NCBI RefSeq assembly: GCF_029478665.1
Contig: NZ_JARPQB010000036.1
Span: forward strand, 1-51,137
Length of the DNA: 51,137 nt
Reading direction: 5' to 3'
Source: Pseudomonas entomophila
GTDB lineage: Bacteria; Pseudomonadota; Gammaproteobacteria; Pseudomonadales; Pseudomonadaceae
Shown here piece by piece: positions 1 through 6,321 of the stretch. A program made the position numbers and the translations under genes. Under the pieces are notes generated by a model. That model saw only the letters and a list, made by a program, of their open reading frames with translations. It ran no database searches and had not been told where the DNA came from. Positions within the stretch are counted from its first letter, which is position 1. Each line of letters begins with the position of its first letter.

Positions 1-397
1 CAGAGGTTTCGGCGAGGTTTCAAAGGTTTTCATACAGAACCTAATCCACACCATCATCAGCGCAGAGCGTCCTGCCCCACATTCAAGTGTAGGGGGACAG
101 TCAGGGCGCTCTGCGGTGTTGATGAATTCTGCCGCCATGCAGCGAGCTTCCATCCAGCGAGGCCCCGAGGAATGAACGGGGCCGATGCCGGTATTGGCAC
201 CGGCCATCAACACCATCGCAGGCGAGTCCGAGGGCAACAGCTGGCCAGACTTGACGCATCCCGGGTAGCGCCGGGCGCCTGCCCCTTCCCTTCACTTCGA
301 CCGCATTGGACAGGTGCCAGCGAGCTTCACGGCTCGGGTTTGGTCACCTGTGCTGGCATCTGCCTAATGCGGTTGCTCAACCAAACAAGAGGTCGCC
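1..397. other. Non-coding, strongly structured leader of the prophage early operon
   Basis: No convincing gene is seen here. Several inverted repeats stand close together: an imperfect hairpin at 61-115 (outer arms 61-69 and 107-115 pair perfectly over 9 bases, with further pairing inside), hairpins at 161-183 (7-base stem, 9-base loop) and 187-204 (6-base stem), and one at 312-361 whose 10-base arms differ at one position. None is followed by a T-run. The first supported gene starts at 398. The segment could be a structured 5' leader, a small RNA, or an antitermination or replication site; the sequence alone does not decide. Confidence 0.5.
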
Positions 398-826
398 ATG
401 GGTGCACTTAGAGCCGCACAGTTTGAGTACGACAACCGGATGCCGGCGGCGGTGATCGACGATGATGCCGACCAGCTGGAGTGGGTCGAAAAGCACGCTG
501 CTCAGTTGGTGCTGGGCTATCGGATTAGCTGGGGCTACCGCGGCGAACGCGGCGAGATTACCCAGGCCGACTTCGCCCAGGCTGTGCAGGATCACCTGAA
601 CAACCGTCAGATCGACGGCCTGGACACTCGTGACGCCTTTGGCCAGTTGGTCATGGCTGGCATGGGCACCGGCAGCGCGGGCTTCATCATGGAGCTGTGC
701 ACCTACCTTCTCGGCGGCACCAAGGTGCTCAAGGAGATCGCCGCCGACCTGGTCAGGCCGGTGGCTGCCAAGGCTGTTGCAGCTGAGCAGCAGCGCGATC
801 AGGAAGTTCAGGAGTGCGGGTTTTGA
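398..826 (+). CDS. Hypothetical phage protein (142 aa)
   Basis: First gene of the plus-strand early operon. The ATG at 398 is preceded by AAGAGG at a good distance, and the reading frame is open for 142 codons with the G+C-rich third positions typical of the host and phage. I do not recognise a family. The N-terminal half is acidic and soluble-looking, with a short Gly/Ala/Met-rich segment around residues 85-105 that is only weakly hydrophobic. The end overlaps the next gene by 13 bases, which suggests translational coupling. Confidence 0.6.
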   Translation: MGALRAAQFEYDNRMPAAVIDDDADQLEWVEKHAAQLVLGYRISWGYRGERGEITQADFAQAVQDHLNNRQIDGLDTRDAFGQLVMAGMGTGSAGFIMELCTYLLGGTKVLKEIAADLVRPVAAKAVAAEQQRDQEVQECGF

Positions 827-1014
827 GCCCGCACGTCCTGATCGACCGGCAGCTGGACGCCCTGGCGCATCCGGCAACGTCCATCAGCTGGAGCGCAACG
901 GTCCAGACGCAGCTCACCGAAATGCTGGCCGACCAGCGCCTCACTATCGAAGAGTTCAACCACTACTGCGGGCGCCTCAACAAAATCGTTGATGGGCGCA
1001 AGGAGGTTGTATGA
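814..1014 (+). CDS. Hypothetical small phage protein (66 aa), GTG start
   Basis: The GTG start at 814 lies seven bases after AGGAAG (801-806) and inside the end of the upstream gene, while the stop overlaps the next ATG as ATGA. This back-to-back coupling is the main evidence that it is real. The protein is small and mostly helical in appearance, with no cysteine cluster, signal peptide or membrane segment. No family was recognised. Confidence 0.55.
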   Translation: MRVLSPHVLIDRQLDALAHPATSISWSATVQTQLTEMLADQRLTIEEFNHYCGRLNKIVDGRKEVV

Positions 1015-1232
1015 CCACGCCAATCGTTCAAACGCTCATCGACGAGCAGGTCGCAGAGTTACCCGAGGCACAGGCCATGCCGGCCGACCGGGTGCTGATG
1101 CTGTTCAAGGGGCCGACCTTCGAAGCTGCGGTGCACGAAGCAGAGCTGGCCAGTATCGAGAATCCGCAGGCTTGGAAGTGCCGGGCCTGCATCTGCGGCG
1201 AGTGGACGGTCGGGTATGAGGTGCGAGCATGA
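1011..1232 (+). CDS. Hypothetical small phage protein with a CxxC-type cysteine cluster (73 aa)
   Basis: The ATG overlaps the previous stop (ATGA) and follows AAGGAGG, a near-perfect ribosome binding site. Near the C-terminus the cysteines in WKCRACICGEW form a CxxCxC pattern that could bind a metal. The N-terminal two thirds look helical. The stop overlaps the next ATG in another ATGA. Function unknown. Confidence 0.6.
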   Translation: MTTPIVQTLIDEQVAELPEAQAMPADRVLMLFKGPTFEAAVHEAELASIENPQAWKCRACICGEWTVGYEVRA

Positions 1233-1555
1233 GCTACTCGCGCACCGACTACTACACCGAAGGCTTGGCGGAAGCCTTCGAAGAGCACGGTGTAGCTGCA
1301 ACACCCGAGCAGATCCGAGCGATCGCCGATGATGTTGCTGGCTGGACCGAGAACATCGGCATGACCTTCCACACGCCTGTAGGAGACCCGCGCGATAGCG
1401 AGCTGGGCGATCTTCGCAAACAGCTGGAACGCGAGCGCAACAAGGTAGCCTGCAAGGCGTGTAATGGCTCAGGAACCCTTCACTTCTCAGGCCCCTACCA
1501 CGGCTCGACGAGCAGCTGCAACAAATGCAATGGCACAGGCAGGCACGACCCATGA
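1229..1555 (+). CDS. Small protein with two DnaJ-type CxxCxGxG zinc motifs (108 aa)
   Basis: Start and stop both overlap their neighbours as ATGA. The C-terminal third has CKACNGSG and CNKCNGTG, two CxxCxGxG motifs like those in the cysteine-rich domain of DnaJ, which would together bind one zinc ion. No J-domain is present, so it is not a co-chaperone of the usual kind. The N-terminal part is acidic and helical. Such stand-alone DnaJ-finger proteins are common in phage early regions; the partner and role are not known. Confidence 0.65.
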   Translation: MSYSRTDYYTEGLAEAFEEHGVAATPEQIRAIADDVAGWTENIGMTFHTPVGDPRDSELGDLRKQLERERNKVACKACNGSGTLHFSGPYHGSTSSCNKCNGTGRHDP

Positions 1556-1668
1556 CCAACCATCAACGCGGCCGCCGCTTCACCACCTGGCGCGGCTCCT
1601 TCATCGCCCTCTTCTTCTGCACTGCCTGGATGCTCGCAAGCGCATTGGCCGGCAGCATCACTTCCTGA
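1552..1668 (+). CDS. Putative 38-aa membrane or exported micropeptide
   Basis: The ATG at 1552 overlaps the stop of the zinc-finger gene (ATGA), the same coupling used by the three genes before it. The product starts with a basic stretch (about residues 5-14) followed by one hydrophobic helix (about residues 16-34, core SFIALFFC), with an ALA-G junction near the end. That resembles a single-pass membrane peptide or a signal-peptide-only product. No family is recognised. It could also be a chance open frame, as there is no strong ribosome binding site of its own. Confidence 0.45.
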   Translation: MTNHQRGRRFTTWRGSFIALFFCTAWMLASALAGSITS

Positions 1669-1845
1669 ATACACACCCGAGCACGGCGGGCCGCCTCGCG
1701 GATAGCCGTACCCTGAGTGGAGCGTAAGCCGGCAAGAGCGCGCAACCATCACCGGCAGCCAGGGCGTCCAGTAGACACCCACGGGCGTGACCTGGCATTT
1801 CCCTTTTTCAATTGACGGCGCCGGCCTGGCGCGAGGTGTTCACCA

Positions 1846-2577
1846 ATGTCCACTACCAACATGCGCATCTGGGAGCAGGTGCAGACGACCGATACCCGCT
1901 TCACCAAGAACGCCGAGGTCGGCGGCCAGAAGATCACCAGCCTGAACGGCACCGCGATGGTCATGAAGGCCACCGAGATGTTCGGCCCGGTGGGCATCGG
2001 CTGGGGCTGGAAAGTGCTGGAGGAACGCTTCGACGACGGCCATGAGGTGTTCGCCGGTGAAGGTGACAAGCGCATCTGCTTGGGCCGCGAGATCGGCCAC
2101 ACCGTGAAGATCCAGCTGTGGTTCATGCAGGACGACCGGCGCGGCGAGGTCGAGCAGTACGGATGCACCCGGTACCAGTACAAGACCAAGTACGGCATGA
2201 CTACCGATGGCGAAGCGCCGAAGAAGTCCCTGACCGACGCCATCAAGAAGGCCCTCTCCATGCTCGGCTTCAGCGCCGACGTGTTCTTGGGCATGTTCGA
2301 TGACCAGAACTACGTCGAGCACCTTCGCGCCGAGGAGGCAATTGAGCAGGCGGAGGACCGCCAGGCCGAGGTCGAGCGCCAGAAGCAAGAGCGCCTGGAC
2401 TTCATCCGGGACACCATCGAGACCATGAAGCGCGCGGTCACCCCGCATGAGCGCAAAAAGATCCACGACCACGCAGTGCGCAAGCTCATGGTACGCAAGG
2501 ACGAGAAAGGCGCCGCCCGCATCTCGCTCGAACTGCGAAATATCGAAGCCGGCAAACCACAGGAGACTGCAGCATGA
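1846..2577 (+). CDS. Phage single-strand annealing recombinase-like protein (Rad52/ERF-like, 243 aa)
   Basis: The segment at about residues 124-150, with KKSLTDAIKKAL followed by GFSADVFLGMFDD, resembles the conserved core of phage single-strand DNA annealing proteins of the Rad52/ERF group, and the early region (VMKATEMFGPVGIGWGW) fits the same fold. These proteins pair complementary single strands during phage recombination and replication. The C-terminal 80 residues are charged and coiled-coil-like. Immediate neighbours, a Gp157-like gene (ATGA overlap) and an SSB, support a recombination module. The family assignment rests on motif memory, not on a search. A weak GAGGTG precedes the ATG. 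Confidence 0.6.
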   Translation: MSTTNMRIWEQVQTTDTRFTKNAEVGGQKITSLNGTAMVMKATEMFGPVGIGWGWKVLEERFDDGHEVFAGEGDKRICLGREIGHTVKIQLWFMQDDRRGEVEQYGCTRYQYKTKYGMTTDGEAPKKSLTDAIKKALSMLGFSADVFLGMFDDQNYVEHLRAEEAIEQAEDRQAEVERQKQERLDFIRDTIETMKRAVTPHERKKIHDHAVRKLMVRKDEKGAARISLELRNIEAGKPQETAA

Positions 2578-3137
2578 CCCAGCTCTACGCACTCACCGGC
2601 CAGATGGCCGAACTGGCCGCCATGTGCGACACCGACGACGAAGGCCTCAAGCAGGCCATCCAGGACACCATGGCGGGCATCCAAGGTGAGTTCGAGGTTA
2701 AGGCCGACAACATCGTCATGCTTCGCCGGAACATCGAGGGCGACATAGGCGCAATTGACGCCGAGATCGACCGCCTCAACGAGCTCAAGCGCATCAAGGC
2801 CAATAGCGTGACGGCGATCACTGAGTACCTACGCAAAAACATGGACGCGGCGAACATCAAATCTATCAAGCGCCCGCTGTTCACCATCAGCCTGGTGGTC
2901 GGCAAGGAAAAGGTGATCGTCGACAACGAGGAGGCAGTTCCCGACGAACTGACCTCGGTCGCCACCAAGATCACGCCGGACAAGAACGCCATCGCCGCCA
3001 AGCTCAAGGCAGATCGAGAGCACAACGATTCCGTCCGCAAGCGCATGACCGCCGGTGAAGACTGCGAACACGAACTCATCCCAGAGCCAGGTTGGGCACA
3101 CCTTGAACGCGGCGAAAGCTCAATCCGAATCAAGTAA
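2574..3137 (+). CDS. Siphovirus Gp157-family protein (187 aa)
   Basis: Length and layout match the siphovirus Gp157 family: a long N-terminal coiled coil (about residues 1-90), then IKSIKRPLFTISL and a KVIVDNEEAVP segment, then a Lys-rich helix and a short C-terminal strand region. In the region where related proteins carry DKxAIKxALK it reads PDKNAIAAKLKAD. Gp157 homologues sit in the recombination/replication module of many temperate siphophages and have been linked to phage resistance in Streptococcus thermophilus; the biochemical role is unsettled. Here the gene lies between the annealing protein (4-base overlap) and ssb. Confidence 0.75.
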   Translation: MTQLYALTGQMAELAAMCDTDDEGLKQAIQDTMAGIQGEFEVKADNIVMLRRNIEGDIGAIDAEIDRLNELKRIKANSVTAITEYLRKNMDAANIKSIKRPLFTISLVVGKEKVIVDNEEAVPDELTSVATKITPDKNAIAAKLKADREHNDSVRKRMTAGEDCEHELIPEPGWAHLERGESSIRIK

Positions 3138-3146
3138 GGAGGCCGC

Positions 3147-3641
3147 ATGGCTCGTGGTATCAACAAAGTCATCCTGGTCGGCACCTGCGGCCAGGACCCA
3201 GAAGTCCGATATGCCCCCAATGGCACCGCGATCACCAACCTCAGCCTTGCCACCAGTGAGTCGTGGAACGACAGGCAGACCGGGCAGAAGGTCGAAAAGA
3301 CCGAATGGCACCGCGTCACCCTGTTCGGGAAGGTAGCCGAGATAGCCGGGGAGTACCTGCGCAAGGGCTCCCAGGTTTACATCGAGGGCAAACTGAAAAC
3401 CCGCGAGTGGGAGAAGGACGGGATCAAGCGCTACGTCACCGAGGTGCACGTCGACATCAACGGAACCATGCAGCTGCTCGGTGGCCGCCCACAGAACCAG
3501 CAGCAGAGCGGCGACCCGTACAACCAGGGCGGACAGCAGCAGTACAACCAGGCGCCGCGTCAGCAGGCACAACGCCCGCAGCAGCCGGCCCCGCAGCCAG
3601 CCGCCGAATTCGACAGCTTCGACGACGACATCCCGTTCTGA
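3147..3641 (+). CDS. ssb: Phage-encoded single-stranded DNA-binding protein
   Basis: 164 residues. The OB-fold (about residues 4-110) contains the usual NKVILVG, EWHRVTLFG and YIEGKL segments. A Gln/Pro-rich disordered linker (about 115-150) follows, then the acidic tip DSFDDDIPF that recruits partner proteins. It would coat single-stranded DNA during phage replication and work with the annealing protein upstream. AAGGAGG lies just before the ATG, nine bases after the Gp157 stop. This is a second, phage copy; the chromosomal ssb is not in the window. Confidence 0.92.
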   Translation: MARGINKVILVGTCGQDPEVRYAPNGTAITNLSLATSESWNDRQTGQKVEKTEWHRVTLFGKVAEIAGEYLRKGSQVYIEGKLKTREWEKDGIKRYVTEVHVDINGTMQLLGGRPQNQQQSGDPYNQGGQQQYNQAPRQQAQRPQQPAPQPAAEFDSFDDDIPF

Positions 3642-3649
3642 GGTGCGCC

Positions 3650-3835
3650 ATGAGCCGACGAATTCGACGATCGCTGCGGCTGCATAAGCGCCGCGACCAG
3701 TTCAACTTGCCGCCCAGCGGATTGAAGGAGGTGCCGTATGGCGATGTCACAGCAGGCTCGGGACGAGAAGCGACGAGCCAAGGCCGAGCGCCTGCAGGAA
3801 GAAGACCTGCGCTTGAAGGTTCGACCAGGGACTAA
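3650..3835 (+). CDS. Possible small basic protein (61 aa), overlapping the next gene
   Basis: An ATG at 3650 with GAGG seven bases upstream opens a frame for a very basic peptide (MSRRIRRSLRLHKRR at the N-terminus). The frame runs 98 bases into the next, better supported gene, and its second half is low in hydrophobic residues and looks like out-of-frame sequence. A short basic DNA- or RNA-binding peptide is possible, but the overlap makes it doubtful. Confidence 0.25.
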   Translation: MSRRIRRSLRLHKRRDQFNLPPSGLKEVPYGDVTAGSGREATSQGRAPAGRRPALEGSTRD

Positions 3836-4100
3836 ACAGGCCCTGCTGGAACTGATGGAGTGGGCCGGGATTGAGGAGCAGGGCGAGGCGATGACACTGA
3901 TGATTCATCGGCTTCATGAGCTGGCCCGCGACGAAGCAGTCAAGCTGCTAAAACCTCCGCGCCACAAGATTGAATTGAGCCCTTCTGTGGCGCGAAAGCT
4001 AGATCGGTTCCGAATCAGTCGGGAGCTTCGCACGCCAGACCTGCTGCTTGGCGACGACCCGGACGATACCGGCCTGATCCTCCTCGCAGAGCGGGCCTGA
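3738..4100 (+). CDS. Ribbon-helix-helix-like phage protein, paralogue 1 (120 aa)
   Basis: Strong GAAGGAGG ribosome binding site before the ATG. After a charged N-terminus, residues 24-62 read as a strand (LRLKVRPG), a helix (TKQALLELMEWAG), a turn and a second helix (EAMTLMIHRLHELA). This is the strand-helix-helix order of Arc/MetJ-type (RHH) DNA-binding proteins. A second segment (KIELSPSVARKLDRF) is shared in outline with the gene at 5298. The two are probably distant paralogues. It is the last plus-strand gene before the first minus-strand insertion, so it may be a regulator of the early region. Fold and function are inferred. Confidence 0.6.
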   Translation: MAMSQQARDEKRRAKAERLQEEDLRLKVRPGTKQALLELMEWAGIEEQGEAMTLMIHRLHELARDEAVKLLKPPRHKIELSPSVARKLDRFRISRELRTPDLLLGDDPDDTGLILLAERA

Positions 4101-4123
4101 ACCAGGCGGCCCCTTTCACCGGA

Positions 4124-5170
4124 TCAGCATGCTGATGATTCAGCAGGAACCGGGGTAGGTGGTCTTCCCTGTTCTATCTTAGCAGCCAACTGCAGCGCAG
4201 TTGAATTGTCTCCATAGGCCGCCTTCTCCATAAAGACAACGTGCTCTTCCGCAGCAAGAAGGGTAACGTCTAAGTTATCGAACAGCGCATGCGCAACGGC
4301 AAATCTCTTGAATTTCTCACCATCACCAGTTAAACAATTATAATACAGCATAACCAATTCATAGTCCGAAAGCAGAGAGCGAACAACTAGCGGAAAACCT
4401 TTTTTATCAGAATAATCAGAGCTCTCAACAAACCTAAAAATAGAATAGAGACTCCTATAATAAAGACCTAAGTCCCCTTTGTTTTCCACCATGATAGACC
4501 CATAAGCCTTCACAGCCCTTTCTTGAGAATCAGCAAAATCAAATTGCTTACCCCAACCTGAGTATTCTTTTTTAATTTTGTTAACCCATATCCTGAAGCA
4601 ATCTCGACCAACCGCAACTCGGCCTTTGTCGCCACGCCCATGCAAGTCAAAAGCCTGCACAATTTGCTGCTGCAAAGAAAGCATATTATAGAACTGTGAC
4701 TCAATCTGCTGCCTAGCGCTCTGCTCTCGTGCTTCAAGCAAATCTTTCCGTTGAATCAGTAGCGTTATCAACACGCCTGAAAAAGCCAAGCCTGAAAAAA
4801 GAGCATTTAGAGTTCCAAAGCTATCCCCAAACTCCCCTTTCCGTAGGGAGTCAGGAACATCTACAAATGGCACATTCCAAACCAAAAAACAGAAAAACAT
4901 CAAGTAACCAGCAAGAACCGCCGATAAAACCAAGGCCACCTTCAGGAAACTACTAGCTTTAAAGCCCATCCTTTTGATCAGCCATGACGACACCAAAGCC
5001 AAAGCCAAAGCCAAAGCCAACAAAACTACCGACACAGGCACTATCCGCCAGCCGACACCTGAGAGCGACTGATAAGTAGGTTCGGACAAAATCGACTCGG
5101 CAGCACTAATGGCATCTCCGAGATATCTACCGTTTTGGTCAACATCTAATTTCAAACTAAACCAACTCAT
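4124..5170 (-). CDS. Putative phage abortive infection protein, putAbiC-like membrane protein (348 aa)
   Basis: Three hydrophobic segments lie at about residues 43-62, 76-98 and 120-139. They are followed by a coiled coil (QRKDLLEAREQSARQQIE) and a soluble domain with FYNMLSLQQQIV, YYRSLYSIFRFVE and LLSDYELVMLYYNCL, the pattern of the putative AbiC family of phage abortive-infection proteins. Such proteins are thought to stop the infected cell before a competing phage matures. The start is taken at 5170 (MSWFSLK), since further upstream codons run into the divergent gene's leader; the ribosome binding site is weak (AAGG). The gene opposes the phage operon and is A/T-rich (22 G+C in 60 bases at 4321-4380), both signs of cargo acquired separately. 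Activity is not shown by sequence. Confidence 0.75.
   Translation of the reverse strand: MSWFSLKLDVDQNGRYLGDAISAAESILSEPTYQSLSGVGWRIVPVSVVLLALALALALVSSWLIKRMGFKASSFLKVALVLSAVLAGYLMFFCFLVWNVPFVDVPDSLRKGEFGDSFGTLNALFSGLAFSGVLITLLIQRKDLLEAREQSARQQIESQFYNMLSLQQQIVQAFDLHGRGDKGRVAVGRDCFRIWVNKIKKEYSGWGKQFDFADSQERAVKAYGSIMVENKGDLGLYYRSLYSIFRFVESSDYSDKKGFPLVVRSLLSDYELVMLYYNCLTGDGEKFKRFAVAHALFDNLDVTLLAAEEHVVFMEKAAYGDNSTALQLAAKIEQGRPPTPVPAESSAC
4993..5020. repeat. Hexanucleotide tandem repeat inside the putAbiC-like gene
   Basis: The unit CCAAAG is repeated four times, plus four further bases. On the coding (minus) strand it encodes an alternating Leu-Ala run inside the first membrane helix. Since the unit is six bases, gain or loss of a copy would add or remove two residues without a frameshift. 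Confidence 0.8.
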
Positions 5171-5241
5171 AAATTTTATACCCTTGCGTCCACGAACAAG
5201 TTGTAGGTGGGATACCAAATACTCCACCACAATCCAAATTG

Positions 5242-5264
5242 CCACCATGCCGCCACCAGCACGG
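5242..5264 (+). repeat. 23-base direct repeat, copy 1 (gene-start duplication)
   Basis: Identical over 23 bases to 6271-6293; the six to eight bases before each copy are also similar (TCCAAATT and TCCAATTT). It contains the codons for an MPPPAR peptide. Here that frame continues into the RHH-like gene at 5298, so 5247 is a possible alternative start. It also lies about 70 bases upstream of the minus-strand putAbiC-like gene. A related but weaker copy is at 5912-5930. Confidence 0.85.
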
Positions 5265-5297
5265 AGGCCAGTGTATTCAGACCAGGATGTATCGGCC

Positions 5298-5630
5298 ATG
5301 ACGGAGCAGAAGAAAGGAGCCGCCAAGCACTCAGCGGACTACCGCGAGCGCGAGAAGACGAAGGCCGCGAAGCTGGGCATCGAGAAGGTGTTCTTCAACA
5401 TGCCTGCCGGGATCAAGTCTGCGTTGGCTGCCGAGGTCGAGCGTCACGGCTACGACCAAGTGCAGGAGCTCTGGCAGGACCTGGCCCTGTCGTGGATCGC
5501 GCAGGATCCTGTAGAGCGGGCGCGCCGACTTGAGCGGCCTGACGCGCCAGCTTTTTACATCTCGCCGAAACTAGCGCGACAGTTCGAAGAAGCCAGCTTG
5601 GCGGAACTGAGGCGTGATCCTAGCGATTAG
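5298..5630 (+). CDS. Ribbon-helix-helix-like phage protein, paralogue 2 (110 aa)
   Basis: The ATG at 5298 gives a 110-residue protein; an in-frame ATG at 5247 (MPPPARR, within the repeat) would add 17 residues and cannot be excluded. After a Lys/Glu-rich N-terminus, residues 32-70 read strand (EKVFFNMP), helix (AGIKSALAAEVERHG), helix (VQELWQDLALSWI). A second segment (FYISPKLARQFEEA) then matches KIELSPSVARKLDRF in the gene at 3738. I infer a diverged RHH paralogue. It is divergent from the putAbiC-like gene, with 127 bases between start codons, so it could control it. Confidence 0.6.
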   Translation: MTEQKKGAAKHSADYREREKTKAAKLGIEKVFFNMPAGIKSALAAEVERHGYDQVQELWQDLALSWIAQDPVERARRLERPDAPAFYISPKLARQFEEASLAELRRDPSD

Positions 5631-5640
5631 GCACAGAGAC

Positions 5641-5853
5641 CTACGCCAGTTTTCTGACCTTCACAACTGCGCCCTCAACTTCGTTCCACGCGTTTGAAAC
5701 ATGAGGATGCTCTGCCTGCCGATACTTCGAGTTGTCGAGTATCAGGGTCTTGGCCTTTTGGCTGATGTTTACCAGGTCTAAATCAAGATCCTGCGCAGCC
5801 CCAAGCACCGCAACGAGAGCCTGCTCCAACGCGATTTCGCGATCAGTTGCCAT
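5641..5853 (-). CDS. Hypothetical small protein (70 aa), minus-strand cassette
   Basis: The ATG at 5853 follows AAGGAG by five bases; a GTG six bases further out (5859) is less likely because it sits in the spacer. The product is a soluble, mostly helical protein (REIALEQALVAVLGAAQ near the N-terminus) with no recognised motif. It converges with the RHH-like gene ending at 5630. Its leader resembles that of the minus-strand gene at 5986-6225 (CACAAGGAGT in both), hinting at shared origin or expression. Confidence 0.6.
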   Translation of the reverse strand: MATDREIALEQALVAVLGAAQDLDLDLVNISQKAKTLILDNSKYRQAEHPHVSNAWNEVEGAVVKVRKLA

Positions 5854-5920
5854 TTTCACTCCTTGTGCCCGGCCTCATGCCGGTCACCCGTAATACCCCA
5901 TCCCACCCCAAAATGCCACC

Positions 5921-6046
5921 ATGCCGCATCCAAGCAAGAAGGAGGCCAAGCTCCAAGTGCTGAATCAGGTAATCGGCGACACAAATCAAAAAGGCTTCAG
6001 AGTGAACATCAGCGTGCCTCGAAGCGTTCGCCCCTCTATGCCGTGA
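5921..6046 (+). pseudogene. Remnant of a third RHH-like gene (41 codons)
   Basis: An ATG in the same CCACCATGCCG context as the other plus-strand starts opens a 41-codon frame. Its residues 24-40 (KGFRVNISVPRSVRPSM) align in outline with the strand-helix start of the two RHH-like proteins. The frame stops just where the helices should continue and overlaps the 3' end of the minus-strand gene 5986-6225 by 61 bases. The simplest reading is that the rest of the gene was replaced when the minus-strand gene arrived. It might still be an expressed short peptide. Confidence 0.4.
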
Positions 6047-6225
6047 AACACCCCGACCAAATCACCGTTGTGGGTTTCGTCGGTTATTTGCTCACCGCAA
6101 ATGTCATAGATCACTTTCCCCCGATGCTTGACGTGTCGCTGGTTCTCGATTGTCCCAATCTCCCTGCCGGTGTCGCTGATCACTCTGAATCGGCCTTTTG
6201 GGACCTGAACATCAAACATATCCAT
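5986..6225 (-). CDS. Hypothetical small protein (79 aa), minus-strand cassette
   Basis: The ATG at 6225 follows AAGGAG by five bases. The sequence is rich in beta-type segments (GRFRVISDTGREIGTIE, KVIYDICGEQI, LRGTLMFTLKPF) and looks like a small beta-rich domain. I do not recognise a family. It is the third of four successive minus-strand genes that interrupt the early operon, and its 3' end cuts into the plus-strand remnant at 5921. Confidence 0.6.
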   Translation of the reverse strand: MDMFDVQVPKGRFRVISDTGREIGTIENQRHVKHRGKVIYDICGEQITDETHNGDLVGVFHGIEGRTLRGTLMFTLKPF

Positions 6226-6270
6226 AACTACTCCTTGTGAGCCTCACGCAAAACCTAATCGTCCAATTTA

Positions 6271-6293
6271 CCACCATGCCGCCACCAGCACGG
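6271..6293 (+). repeat. 23-base direct repeat, copy 2 (orphan gene start)
   Basis: Perfect copy of 5242-5264, 1,029 bases further on. Here the ATG at 6275 runs for only 14 codons (to 6319), so this is the start of a plus-strand gene without its body. It looks like a scar left by insertion or exchange of the adjoining minus-strand genes. Confidence 0.85.
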
Positions 6294-6321
6294 GGAGCGA
6301 CGCATGCAGTGAAAACATAAA

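Noticed and set aside
1..400. Search for the second attachment site (copy of the tRNA-Ser 3' end)
   Set aside because: No match to the tRNA 3' half was seen; the other end of the prophage must be left of the window.
172..411. 79-codon plus-strand frame in the leader
   Set aside because: No ribosome binding site, runs across two hairpins and overlaps the well-supported start at 398.
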